Below, one piece after another: positions 32,541 to 44,920 of a stretch of 64,000 bases of DNA. The stretch is from NCBI GenBank assembly GCA_023974075.1, contig CM043793.1:5862896-5926895 (forward strand), read 5' to 3'. The stretch is from Chaenocephalus aceratus. Its lineage: Eukaryota; Chordata; Actinopteri; Perciformes; Channichthyidae. How positions within the stretch are numbered: position 1 is the stretch's first letter; each line of letters begins with the position of its first letter. The notes under the pieces were generated by a model that worked only from the letters and a program-made list of their open reading frames with translations, ran no database searches and was not told the DNA's origin. The translations under genes were made by a program, and so were the position numbers.

Positions 32541-32655
32541 CACCAAGAGGCCCAGTGCCTAGCCTTCTTACAGGCAAAAGTCACTGATCAAGTCCTTGAA
32601 GTCCAGCTTTCTAGCCAACTGGCTTTCAATGGACAGCATGGCAGACTGCAAAGCC
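32541..32655 (-). pseudogene. hAT (ZMYM1-like) transposase C-terminal remnant, second copy
   Basis: Counterpart of 14734-14848, with single-base indels that break the frame further. Confidence 0.5.
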
Positions 32656-32899
32656 TATGCTGCGTTCACACCGGACGCGATGCTATGTTTGGGGGCGGCG
32701 CGATTACATGTAAAGTCAATTCAGAGACGCGGACAGACGCGAATTTGCTCCGACGGCGAGCATGAAGCGGTGGACGCGGCGCGAATTACGTGATTGAGGC
32801 GATTGAACGGTGCCGCGTCAAACGCGAGAGTTCAATTTTTTCAACTCGAGCGTCAAATTCACGTGACGCGTTCTCGCGTTAGACAATCTGCGGAACAAG

Positions 32900-34267
32900 T
32901 GTCACAAAGTGAATAAAGTCAGTATGCTAGACAGTGGGATGGATGGTTAAACCTTTTATATAATTGTTGCATGTTACATATAGTGTTGTGATTTTAATGT
33001 TGTGCGCTATTTAGCGATGAACTCTTTTTTATTTGCATGCTTGTTTTAACCTTCTCAACGAACTGTCACAACAAAGACACAGACACTGCTGATTGACACA
33101 CCGGCACCCAGTGAAAATCAGCGATCTCATTCGCCAGTTGCCAAATCCACTCCCCCATAAATACGCCGGACTACCTGCTAGACGGCAGCTATTCTTCTCT
33201 TGACAGTTGCTGCCTCACCTCGCCGCAGATCGGACCGGATCCCTCCTGCTGCTCCTCACCTCGCAGCAAATCGGACCGGATCGGATCCCTCCTGTTCCTC
33301 CTCACCTCGCCGCAAATCGGATCGGATCCCTCCTGCTACTCCTTACCTCGCAGCAAATCGGACCGGATCGGATCCCTCCTGCTACTCCTCACCTCGAAGC
33401 AAATCGGACCGGATCGGATCCCTCCTGCTCCTCCTCACCTCGCAGCAAATCGGACCGGATCGGATCCCTCCTGCTGCTCCTCACCTCGCAGCAATCGGAC
33501 CGGATTGGATCCCTCCTGCTCCTCCTCACCTCGCAGCAAATCGGACCGGATCGGATCCCTCCTGCTCCTCCTTACCTCGCCGCAGATCGGACCGGATCGG
33601 ATCCCTCCTGCTCCTCCTTACCTCGCCGCAGATCGGACCGGATCGGATCCCTCCTGCTCCTCCTCACCTCGCAGCAAATCGGACCGGATCGGATCCCTCC
33701 TGCTCCTCTTTACCCTCGCCGCAGATCGGACGGACCCTCTTCGAACCATCGGATTCAACGCTGAAACAAACTCCAGATAAAGGGAAGTGGCTATTTCTCC
33801 TGCTTTGGGCGTCTAGTTTTACGTCACGAAAGTTACATTGTTGTCCCCTCCCCTGAGTCTCCTTTTGTTGTTTACCGAGGGCTCCGCGACCAGAGGCTGA
33901 CGGACAGAGTGCGGCGGGCCGGCAACGTGGAAATCCTGGCACTGAATTTCCTGGAAGGGACTTGAACCTTGCACTTCTGCCTGGCAAAAACCCGGAGTTG
34001 AGTTCGCTTCCAAGCGGACAGGACTTTCAGGATTTTATCAACCCCTGCTAGAACTGTAATTCTTAAGTAACTGGTTTATATTTATTGAACATTATTTTAA
34101 CCTTACGTTATTTTAAGTATTTATCAAAGGAGTGTTTTTAAAGTAACTTTGTATACATAAACCATTTTACACCTATTGTGCTGTCCTTCTCACTGTATTG
34201 GTGTGGCCGGGAATCCGAATCTTTTAATATAAAATTTGATGTTAACAGGCCTCACTAGGCTGTTACA
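32900..34267 (+). repeat. 5' LTR of Gypsy copy B, with 45-bp minisatellite
   Basis: The minisatellite spans about 33213-33738. It follows the A 5' LTR array in unit order, with several single-base gains or losses (for example accctcgcc for acctcgcc, and caatcgg for caaatcgg). Confidence 0.9.
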
Positions 34268-34315
34268 TTAGTGGCGTTGTCGGCAGGATTACTTTTCCAC
34301 ACCATACAGTGCAGA

Positions 34316-35292
34316 ATGGCAGATGAAGAATATGAAGCTGCAAGGCCCAGTGGGTCATCAGAAAATGGGGGCAGGCTAGAAAATAGTCAGCCTGTGGTAA
34401 ATGCAATGATGTTGCCTTGGTTTATGGGTGTCCCATGGATCCCAAAGTTCAAAGTTCATTTTTCTGAATGGCATGGGCAGGTTCAGGCAATGCTGAGGGC
34501 ACAAGGGTTAAATGAGGAACAGAAAATTGATTTTATTTTTGGGGCACTTGAGGGTGACGCAAAAAGGGAGATGCGGCTGCTTGACCCCAACAAACTCTCA
34601 AGTAGCGTAGCCATACTGCAGGAGTTAAAGAGACTGTATGGACGTGTAACCCCAGTAGCCCAGCTTCGGGCACAGTTTTTCAAATGTTACCAACAGGAAG
34701 AGGAAACTGCTGCTTCTTTCCTCCTTCGGCTCCGTGAACTATTCCACAAATGGGAAGAAGTTGAACCAGCTGGCTCAGCCCAGGATGAGAGGACTATCCG
34801 AGACCAGCTTGTCCTTGGTTTGAAGCCCGACAACAGGAACTTCAACGGCAGGTGCGTAGAAATCCTACAATGTCCTTCTGTGAGGTGTCTGGTGAAGTTA
34901 AAGCATTAGAAACTGAACTAAGGATGGAGTCTGCCTGTGCATCACGTGTTTCAGTGCCACAGCCACGACCGGCCGTGGCACCACCTAGCCTGGAAGAATG
35001 GAGAGAAACAGTAAGAACTGAACTCAGGAAAGAAATGAAAGACCAACTGTCCATTATTACAGAAACTCTTACAGAAGAGATCAGACGCCAACTCTCACCA
35101 CAAAATGCCCCAGTAGGGCACAGAGACTCTACCCCACCCCCTAACAGACGCTCTCAGAGAGGCCATAACGCATCCTCCCCCAGGCAACAAAGGTTCGAGT
35201 GGGACCAACGTGGCCAACCTATTTGTAGAGGCTGTGGGCAGGCTGGCCATATTCAGAGAAACTGCCAGCATGTAAGGGGGCCGTTAAACTAA
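34316..35292 (+). pseudogene. Gypsy gag, copy B
   Basis: Same ATG, capsid-like region, frameshift (near 34847) and CX2CX4HX4C zinc knuckle as copy A. Only a few residues differ, such as QLRAQFF here for QLWAQFF. The gene is broken in both copies at the same base. Confidence 0.82.
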
Positions 35293-35315
35293 CAGCCTCA
35301 GCCACTGAGAGCCAT

Positions 35316-37021
35316 GTGGTTGGGGAGGGGAATCAGGGAAACCAAGCAGACAGGCCCTCTATTGTTGGGGAGTGCCCAGGGGTTGACATACTAGTAGCAG
35401 GAGTACAATTGCCCTGCTTGCTTGATACAGGCTCACAAGTTACGCTGTTTAGTGAAACTTTCTTTCAAAAATGGTTGAGTGGAGAACAGAAAAGAAACCC
35501 ACAAGATCTGCACTGGCTAACGCTCAAGGCAGCCAATGGACTAAAGATCCCCTACACCGGGTACGCCATCCTGGAGGAGTCACTGTGCCAGGAAAAGGAG
35601 TCATCAAAGATGAGTGTCTGAAGGCGGAAAGAGGTATACTAGGGATGAATGTGATTTCACCCTGCTGGAAAGAACTGTTTCAGGGTGTCCACCCCGGGCT
35701 GACTGCATTCGGAGCCACCATGTCCCAACAAGCCAAAGGAGAGTGGGAACGTGCCTTTGCTGTCTGCCAAAAGGTGTCACAAATCGATTCCTCGGATGGA
35801 CCGGTGGGAGTGGCCAGGTTGACCCGCCAGGAATCAGTGGTTGTGCCTCCAAACAGCGAGATGGTGCTCTGGACACAGCTGTATGCGGCGGAGACCAAGT
35901 CAGATGTTTGTGCCCTGGTGGAAGGACCAGAAAGAGATGACGAGAGGCAGGTAGCCCGCACCGTCGCCTGGGTGGTGAAAGGACGGCTCCCCATAAGGGT
36001 ATGTAACCCAAATCCTTACCCAGTCACAATACCCCAACGGCGCCCGCTTGCTAATGTCTTCCAGGTTGAACCAAGCCAGATTCGGGGAGAAAAGGACCTT
36101 GTACTGAAAGCCTCAGACCCAGGTGTAGTAGAGGTGGATGTCCAGGTGAACCGGGTCACCGTTGAAGGCCAGCATCCAGTCAACCTGCTAAAAGTGGAGG
36201 GATTGTTGACCGAACAACAGCAGAAAATGGACTCCCTGTTGCAGCGATGGCGGGATGTCTTTGCAGCTGGGGATGAGGATGTTGGTCAAACTGATGCAGT
36301 CCTCCACTCCATCCCCACAGGCTCTGCACCACCTAGCCGGGAGCGCTACAGGCCAATCCCACCAACCCTCTACCCTGAGTTGAGGAGCCTCATCCAAAAC
36401 ATGTTGGACACAGATATTATCAAGGAAAGCTCCAGCCCTTGGGCGGCACCCATCGTATTGGTAAGGAAGAAAGATGGATCCTGGCGCTTCTGTGTCGATT
36501 ACAGAAGGCTCAATTCTCTGACTCACAAAGATGCCTACCCCCTGCCAAGAATTGAAGAATCCCTCACAAGTCTCAAACAAGCTGCTTGGTACTCCACTCT
36601 GGACCTCGCCAGTGAATTTTGGCAGGTGGAAATGGACCCAAAAGATCGGGAGAAGACGGCATTCACCACCCCCATGGGCCTCTATGAGTTCCAGAGGATG
36701 CCTTTTGGCCTTTGTAATGCCCCAGCGACTTTCCAAAGACTAATGCAGCGCTGCCTGGGAAGACAGGTCCAGGAGTCTCTACTGATGTATTTGGATGACG
36801 TGGTAGTATACTCCGCTGATTTTGACACCTACATTGAACACCTGGAGCAGGTTTTCGAAAAGCTGGCCGCCCACGGCCTGAAGTTGCAGCCCCATAAATG
36901 CCACTTGTTTCGGAAAAAGGTCACCTACCTCGGACACGTCATCTCGAAGGACGGAGTATCCACAGACCTTGAAAAGACCGCCGCTGTAAGGAACTGGGCA
37001 ACCCCTTCAACCATCAAGTAG
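35316..37021 (+). pseudogene. Gypsy protease and reverse transcriptase, copy B
   Basis: It shares the DTG protease and the protease-end frameshift with copy A. After that one frame (35471-37021) runs unbroken through the linker and RT, including FCVDYRRLN, STLDLASEFWQVEMD, PFGLCNAPATFQRL, MYLDDVVVYSADF and the CHLFRKKVTYLGHV connection absent from copy A. It stops at TAG 37019-37021, where copy A has CAG. Private changes in each copy (A: lost base before RT and an 18-bp loss; B: this stop) arose after the copies separated. Confidence 0.88.
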
Positions 37022-38094
37022 GTACGGTCATTCCTTGGATTTGTAGGATATTACCGTAGACTTGTGAAGGGCTACTCCAAAATCGCTGCACCCCTTAACG
37101 CTCTCCTAGTGCATGCGACAAGGGAAGAATGCCGTGGATTGGACTGCAGATTGCCAGGTGGCATTCGATGCTCTGAAGACTGCGTTGTTGAGTGCCCCAG
37201 TTTTGGCCTTTGCCGACTTCGCAAAGCCATTCCATCTCTACACTGATGCTAGCCTAGGAGGATTGGGGGCAGTGCTATAACAAGTACAGGATGGCAGGGA
37301 GAGGGTTATTGCTTATGCCAGCAGAAGCTTACACCCCACTGAAAGGAACGACAAAAATTACAGTTCATTCAAACTGGAGTTTTTGGCCCTCAAGTGGGCT
37401 GTCACTGAGAAATTCTATTTGTGGGGCAACAAATTCCTGGCTTTTACAGACAATAACCCACTTGTCCACCTGAACACAGCACACTTAGGTGCCACTGAAC
37501 AGCGGTGGGCAGCCCAGCTGGCAAACTTTGACTTTGACTTGAAATATCGCCCTGGCTCTGCAAACCAGAATGTTGATATTTTGTCCAGGTTGCCACAAGA
37601 CGCAGAACCCACACAGCAGACCCAAGCAGAGACAGCAGTGGTGGAATTGGAGGACACCCCTGAAACTGAAGACCATTGGAAGCATTGTCAGGAAGGAGAC
37701 CAAGCACTGGTTCAAGTGAAGGGGTGGGTGGCAAGAGGACACTTCCCACTACCTGAGGAAAGGAAAGCCAGTCAGCCTGCAGTAAAACGTCTCTTGCGAG
37801 AATGGAGCCAGTTATACATCCAGGAAGGTGTGTTGAAGCGGAGAACCCAAGTGCGTCATACTGGGCTGAACCTCTCCCAAATTGTGGTCACAAAGCCTCA
37901 GGACACATGGGCATAGCCAAGATTCGATGCCCTGCTGAGGAAGACTTTCTACTGCGTAGGGATGGGAACTGACCTACAGACATGGGCGTCCAATTGTGCG
38001 AGCTGCACCCAACAGAAAAAGGGCCCAGAGGTAAGAGCACCTTTGGTTCCTATCCTAACATCATAGCCTTTGGAAATTGTCTCAATCGACTACC
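37022..38094 (+). pseudogene. Gypsy RT end, RNase H and H2C2 region, copy B
   Basis: It continues after the private stop with RSFLGFVGYYRRLVKGYSK. An 11-bp loss near 37110 relative to copy A shifts the frame, and the shared TAA after GGLGAVL lies at about 37277-37279. The frame 37383-37916 then holds RNase H (LAFTDNNPLVHLNTAHLGAT, FDFDLKYRPGSANQNVDIL) and the region before H2C2, open where copy A has a stop. It ends with the zinc-binding linker and the first integrase Asp before the DNA element. Confidence 0.82.
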
Positions 38095-41000
38095 CAACCC
38101 AGTCTCATAAAAAAACGTGTAATAACTACGTTGGTTCACAACGTAGGACGTAGTATTTCTACAAAAACGCCTCTGAAATTGTAAAATGCCTACGTTTTTT
38201 TCCACCATTCATTCCAATGGCTGGTGTCTATGTCACGTGATCTTCACATTTCTCCCTGCAGAAAAAAAAAAACATGGCCGACTTTCGTTTTATTCTCGGT
38301 GGAAAATGCCTATTTTAAGGTTAGTTTGGCCATTAAAATGCCTTTTGATGTCATTTGATGCGAGAAATATGAGTTGTTATTTCAGATTATGTGTACAGTG
38401 GATGTACATAATTTTTAGTTTTCCAGTTATTACGAAGATTACTTCAAGAAATTGTGTCTATACAACGTTTTCATTGTTACCAAGGTGGTTGCTAGGGACG
38501 CTGCTATCGATATTATTTCTGTTGTGTAAAATGGTGTTATCTTTATTGCTACCCCCTTCCCCGTCAATGTATAGTGTTGGTCCACAGTGCAAACGTATTA
38601 GTTTAACAAAATCCGCATCTAAAATTGTGGCATAGTGTGGTGCCGAGAGATGGGAGTCGGATGCGGGGTATCAAAGGTACAAGCTAGACTTTTATTTAGC
38701 ATCTCAAAATACATGTAAACAGCTTCATGCCCGGGAAGCGAAGACCGGCAGAGACAGGAAGTCCGGCTCACTAAAATGTCCGTGCAGAACAATACCCTAA
38801 CCCATAGATCCATGGGTGAATAATGTCAATCACCACAATAGATACGTTATTTTCCCCTGTGCAATTCTCCATTTACTCAACCATAACACATAATTATCCT
38901 TGTGTTTATTTATTTGTTTGATTAATAAACACAAGTTGGAGTCCGTCAGGACCGAGGGTCGGAGCAGCTCATTTGCTTTACAGAATATTACACCCGGAAG
39001 TAAGTATTCTCTCCGCTTCGCTTGACAAACCCCGTGATAGTCCTCAAGCTCTGTGATTGGAGAGTGTGCAGAGCGTCGAACAGCACTTGAAATGGGATGG
39101 AACCACGGCAGACTGTCCAAAACTGGATTTGAACGGGTCCACCGCGTCCCCCCCTCCCCCACCCCGTCCCCAGAACTACACATGCTGGCTATTGTGTGTT
39201 TCGCAACATGTTCTCTATCTATGGCACGTCTCTACTGGGAGTTGTAGTTTTAAAAGACGTTTTCATATTTCCCATAATAAGAAGTTGCCAGTATTAAACT
39301 GTGTACATCCCTGGAGGTTTAGGGGATAGGAAACACTCAAATTTAAAACATATAATTAATAAATGGGTGAAAATTGCTTGTGCCCATAATGGGCAGCATT
39401 AATATATATACCCACACGACAGCTAAGGTCAGAAGAGCTTTATTTAACAGCTGGTCTTATGTCTGTGACCCCTCCTGTTGTTCATTGATGAGCCTGAAAC
39501 ATGCACTTGTCAAGGTTCAGAGGCACATTGTGCAAATATGGCAGTAGCCATCGATCATCTTAAGATAAGATATACTTTATTGATCCCAAGTTGGAAACAT
39601 TTGCGTTACATCAGCATGTGTATAGTTGTAAATATGCAGTGGTGTTTATTTGTAAATCATTTAGTATAATCACACAAATTCTGTGTTTTATATTTAATAA
39701 TTCTGTGTTCTTTATTTATTTATTGTTCAATACCTGACAAGGTCGGAGATGAAAAACTTTGGTCACAGGTTCCTCAACAGTGCATTACAAGACATCTATC
39801 TATCAATATGTGTGTACCTCCACCATTAAACTGTCATATTCTGCACATTTCTTATACTATCTACATACATCTTATAAGAGTATAATACATTATGTATAAT
39901 ATCAGTTAAAATAAGTGCTTCAACATAGTTAACATTGCTGGAGGTATGCACAAATATTGATAGATGTCTTGTAATGCACTATTGAGGATGCGACCCAAGT
40001 TTTTCATTCAATGCAGAACTACACCATAGTTGTGTAGGCTTATATGATATGTCAATAAACCTTAGAAAATCTTGAAATCTTGAAAGGGATGTGCAAAATA
40101 GTCATTATATACAGTCTTTACTTAACTATTAGTAGAGAATAACGAGTAATGAATATACTTTATAGGGATTCTAATAATGAAATTCAATAACATTCTTTAA
40201 CCACTAGGTGTCCCTTTCTATCAGCTGTGCACCGTTATGGTGTAAATACAGCCTATCTACCAATTGGATCAAATATAAAAGTCAGCCGAAGTAGTGTTGA
40301 TACTGCAAGGAGACGTATTGTGTGAAAATAAATGTAAGATGTTGTTTAATTGTTGATATATTTATGATCCACGTCACGTTTCCAGTGTTGGCGGCAGTTC
40401 CTCATGTTTGTCTAGAAGTCTTCTCATCAGGGCTCTATAAATAGAGAACTAGCAGATCTGTAATATCTAATGCAGCCGAACCGTGTATTACAATGCCGGT
40501 ATGTGATGACTTTCAAAGAGAAAAGCAAGCACACTCGGAATAATGTGTTTTCGGTCTGTTTCCGGTATTTGTTAATGACGATGTGCTGTGAGATGTGAGA
40601 CTGGAATTGCACAGGGGAAAATAACGTTTCTGCACCATTTTAGATGCGGATTTTGTTAAACTAATACGTGTGCGCTGTGGACCAACACTATACTTTGACG
40701 GGGAAGGGGGTAGCAATAAAGATAACACCATTAAACAGTTACACAACATAACAGAAATAATATCGATAGCAGCATCCCTAGCAACCACCTTGGTAACAAT
40801 GAAAACGTTGAATGGACACAATTTCCTGAAGTAATCTTCGTAATAACTAGCAAACTAAAGATCATGTACATCCACTGCACACATAATCTGAAATAACAAC
40901 TCATATTTCTCGCATCAAATGACATCAAAACGCATTTTAAATGCCAAACTAACCTTAAAATAGGCATTTTACACCGAGAATAAAACGAAGTTCGGCCATG

Positions 41001-41178
41001 TTTTTTTTTTTCTGCAGGGAGAAATGTGAAGATCACGTGACATAGACGCTAGCCATTGGAATGAATGGTGAAAAAAAATGTAGGGATCTTACAATTTCAG
41101 AGGCGTTTTTGTAAAAATACTACGTCCTACGTTGTGGAACAACGTAGTTATTACACGTTTTTTTGTGAGACTGGGTTG
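38095..41178. mobile_element. Long-TIR DNA element, copy B (no RTE inside)
   Basis: Same ends and same GACTACC target (38088-38094 and 41179-41185) as copy A. Its 3084 bp equal copy A minus the RTE and one target duplication, within about 20 bp. The core is non-coding. The TIR arms are about 540 bp each. Confidence 0.87.
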
Positions 41179-41185
41179 GACTACC

Positions 41186-42093
41186 TGTCTCTTGGCCGGC
41201 ATAGCGACACTTACCCTTATCTATTGGTTATGACTGACCTTTTCACAAAGTATGGATGGGCTATCCCTACAAAAGACCAGATGGCAGCCACCACAGCTCG
41301 TGTTTTCTGGCGACACCTCATCCAGCCATTGGGTTGCCCAGAACGTATCCTGTCTGACCAAGGGGGAGCCTTTGAGTCAAACCTGGTAGCACAGCTGTGC
41401 AGCCTTTATGGGTGTGTGAAGGTCCGAACCACACCCTACAGGCCCCAAGGAAACGGGGCCTGTGAAAGATTTAACAAGACTCTGTCTCTTCTAGGATCAT
41501 TGAGCTTGGCGGACCAAGTACACTGGCCAGACCACTTGCCTTCTCTGCTCCAGATGTATAACAATACCACTCATGAGACGACTGGAATGACCCCACATTT
41601 TGTAATGTTTGGCCGGCATGCCCGCCTGCCTGTTGAAACTGCGGTGAGAGCAACACCACTGACTCAGAGACATGACCTGGTAGGCTGGGTACATCAGCAT
41701 AACCTGACCTTGCAGAGAGTCTACAAACAAGTGGCAGCAAGGACCAAAGCAAACAGACTGTGAGACAAGGACGGGTACGATCGGAAAGCAAAGCACCTCC
41801 CCTTGTTACCCGGAGAGCGGGTGCTGTTGCGAAATTTCCGCCGCAGATGGAAGGAAAAGTTGGCGCCCCACTGGCAGCCCCAACTCTATGTTGTTCATGA
41901 TCAACTACGCCCCAGCCTGCCAGTTTTCCAGATCAGGCCAGAAGTAAAAGAAGGCCCTACTAAGACAATCCAACCAACCATCTTAGGCCTTGCCCTTTCG
42001 ATCCACCTGAAGTACCACATCATGCCCCAGAGATTGAAACAAACTCAATCTTCCCCAATTCGCTACTTCCCAGGCCCCTGTTGTTGCCTTTGA
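41186..42093 (+). pseudogene. Gypsy integrase core and C-terminus, copy B
   Basis: Frame up to 41763 with SDQGGAFESN, GACERFNKTL and TTHETTGMTPHFVMFG, then the TGA shared with copy A. The following frame 41803-42093 has LPGERVLLRNFRRRWKEKL and an extra short segment (ALSIH) missing from copy A. One codon of the LLSLLG stretch in A is absent here. Confidence 0.85.
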
Positions 42094-42258
42094 TCCTTGT
42101 GCCCATAGTAATTGCTCCTCCCAAAGGTCCCGTAGGAGAGGACCCTGTGGCCCCACAAGAGCAGAGAAATGCATCACCCCTACGAAGGTCTCAGAGGCAA
42201 AACAGGGGTAGGCCTCCAGACAGGTATGGACAGTAAGATTGTCGGGACGACAACTGTT

Positions 42259-42272
42259 AAAGGGGGGAGGAG
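42259..42272 (+). other. Polypurine tract, Gypsy copy B
   Basis: The sequence aaaggggggaggag lies immediately before the 3' LTR, as in copy A. Confidence 0.8.
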
Positions 42273-43644
42273 TGTCACAAAGTGAATAAAGTCAGTATGC
42301 TAGACAGTGGGACGGATGGTTAAACCTTTTATATAATTGTTGCATGTTACATATAGTGTTGTGATTTTAATGTTGTGCGCTATTTAGCGATGAACTCTTT
42401 TTTATTTGCATGCTTGTTTAACCTTCTCAACGAACGGTCACAACAAAGACACAGACACTGCTGATTGACACACCGGCACCCAGTGAAAATCAGCGATCTC
42501 ATTCGCCAGTTGCCAAATCCACTCCCCCATAAATACGCCGACTACCTGCTAGACGGCAGCTATTCTTCTCTTGACAGTTGCTGCCTCACCTCGCCGCAGA
42601 TCGGACCGGATCGGATCCCTCCTGCTCCTCCTCACCTCGCCGCAGATCGGACCGGATCGGATCCCTCCTGCTCCTCCTCACCTCGCCGCAGATCGGACCG
42701 GATCGGATCCCTCCTGCTACTCCTTACCTCGCAGCAAATCGGACCGGATTGGATCCCTCCTGCTCCTCCTCACCTCGCCGCAGATCGGACCAGATCGGAT
42801 CCCTCCTGCTCCTCCTCACCTCGCCGCAGATCGGACCGGATCCCTCCTGCTACTCCTTACCTCGCAGCAAATCGGACCGGATTGGATCCCTCCTGCTCCT
42901 CCTCACCTCGAAGCAAATCGGACCGGATCGGATCCCTCCTGCTCCTCCTTACCTCGCCGCAAATCGGACCGGATCGGATCCCTCCTGCTCCTCCTCACCT
43001 AGCAGCAAATCGGACCGGATCGGATCCCTCCTGCTCTTCCTTACCTCGCCGCAGATCGGACCGGATCGGATCCCTCCTGCTCCTCCTTGCCTCGCCGCAG
43101 ATCGGACCGGACCCTCCTCTAACCATCGGATTCAACGCTGAAACAAACTCCAGATAAAGGGAAGTGGCTATTTCTCCTGCTTTTGGGAGTCTAGTTTTAC
43201 GTCACGAAAGTTACATTGTTGTCCCCTCCCCTGAGTCTCCTTTTATTGTTTACCGAGGGCTCCGCGACCAGAGGCTGACGGACAGAGTGCGGTGGACCGG
43301 CAACTTGGAAATCCTGACACTGGATTTCCTGGAAGGGACTTGAACCTTGCACTTCTGCCTGGCAAAAACCCGGAGTTGAGTTCGCTTCCAAGCGGACAGG
43401 ACTTTCAGGATTTTATCAACCCCTGCTAGAACTGTAATTCTTAAGTAACTGGTTCATATTTATTGAACATTATTTTAACCTTACGTTATTTTAAGTATTT
43501 ATCAAAGGAGTGTTTTTAGCGTAACTTTGTATAAATAAACCATTTTACACCTATTCTGCTGTCCTTCTCAGTGTATTGGTGTGGCCGGGAATCTGAATCT
43601 TTTAATATAAATTTGATGTTAAAAGGCCTCACTAGGCTGTTACA
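42273..43644 (+). repeat. 3' LTR of Gypsy copy B, with 45-bp minisatellite
   Basis: The minisatellite spans about 42584-43118. Its unit order differs clearly from the A 3' LTR (more ctcctcctca units, fewer ctactcctca), so this array has changed since the copies diverged. Confidence 0.92.
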
Positions 43645-44799
43645 CAAGCATTTTAAAAGGTTTTTCGCCTGCCGTCTTGTCTGCAGACTTGTCAAGCATT
43701 AATTCATGGTTTTTACTCACCGGTATCAGTATGTTGTTACTTCAGCATCATTTAGAAACGTGTATCACAATTTATTCACGGTAAAATATGTTCATTTTGT
43801 TGTAGCTCCCGAGCCAGCGCATCTTGTTTGAACGATGCGAGTAAACCAAGCGGCAAACTCTGGGGAACAGCCGGGAAGCCAATACGGAAGTGCCACACAC
43901 TGCAGTTCATACATGGGCCGCTAGGGACTGGCTGCAGAAAGGAGCAATTTCCATAGACCCCCATGTTAAAATGCTCAACTTTACAGCAGAAAAAAACATG
44001 TTTCTACCCATGGATGCAATAAATATTATTATCGATATAGTTAGATTCCACCTTCATGATTATGAATCTGTGAGTGAATTGTTTTCTAACACAACCCTTT
44101 TATTTATATTAGGTCTTAACGTTTTTGCATAAATTAGGGCGTGGTCACTTTGATGGACGTGTACATGCCTCACTGTCAGCTAACAGCAACTTGTCCACTC
44201 TGCTAGGCTACAACCATAGAGGCTACAACGTTAGTTAGTCATAGTACTGTACTTGACCCTTTAGCTTTAGCCGTGTTCGTGGTGATCGTGCCTGTTAGGG
44301 AATATTGTTACAAATACCAGACAATTCAAATGTCATGCTGTGCGCTTGAATGTACTAACAGAACTTCCAAGAAGTCTAAAATGATAATATTATACATGTT
44401 AACCCCGTTCGCAGGTGTGTGTGTGTGCTTGGTAGCTTAGCTTGTTACTTATTAGCCAGCTAAGGACGTAACCCTTTATGCATACATATACATTTTAGTT
44501 TATGATTCAGCCTTGGGTAAGACTTTTATAGTCTATGGCTATGACGCCCATAATGCTAAATGGGAGCAAATGTTAATAAGGGACCCAATTATCCCAGTGG
44601 TGGCCGCCGGAGCTAATGGAGCCGCAGGGGGCTAGCTCCAGCCGGCGTCCCGGAGCTAGCCCACTGCGACTCCGTTAGGTCCGGGCGGTGGAGTCCGTCT
44701 TTTCTCAACGTGTGAATGACAAGCATTAAGAGTAACACAATATAGCTAATTCTCTTGCAGATTGTCTCATTTGATTATGAATGTAACGTTTGTATAGGG
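43645..44799. other. Right part of the PIF/Harbinger-like element before the hAT insertion, copy B
   Basis: Matches 27396-28540. It includes the MSCCALECTN relic at 44331 and the altered hairpin near 44600-44676. No gene is supported. Confidence 0.5.
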
Positions 44800-44920
44800 C
44801 AGGGGTGGCCAACCCGCGGCTCTCGAGCCGCATGCGGCTCTTTGCCTAGTTTAATGCGGCTCTTCAGTTCATATCGAATTGTATATGTGTGAGTTTGGGG
44901 GAGAGACACTGACTCCTGAC

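Larger units (their letters stand above)
32900..43644 (+). mobile_element. Gypsy-type LTR retrotransposon, copy B
   Basis: LTRs are 32900-34267 and 42273-43644, with CAAG on both sides (32896-32899 and 43645-43648). The internal order is the same as copy A. Without the long-TIR element the length is about 7.65 kb, within about 10 bp of copy A. It has the same target site and the same nested insertion, so it derives from copy A's insertion event rather than a new one. Its RT frame is longer than in A but ends at a private stop. Confidence 0.92.
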
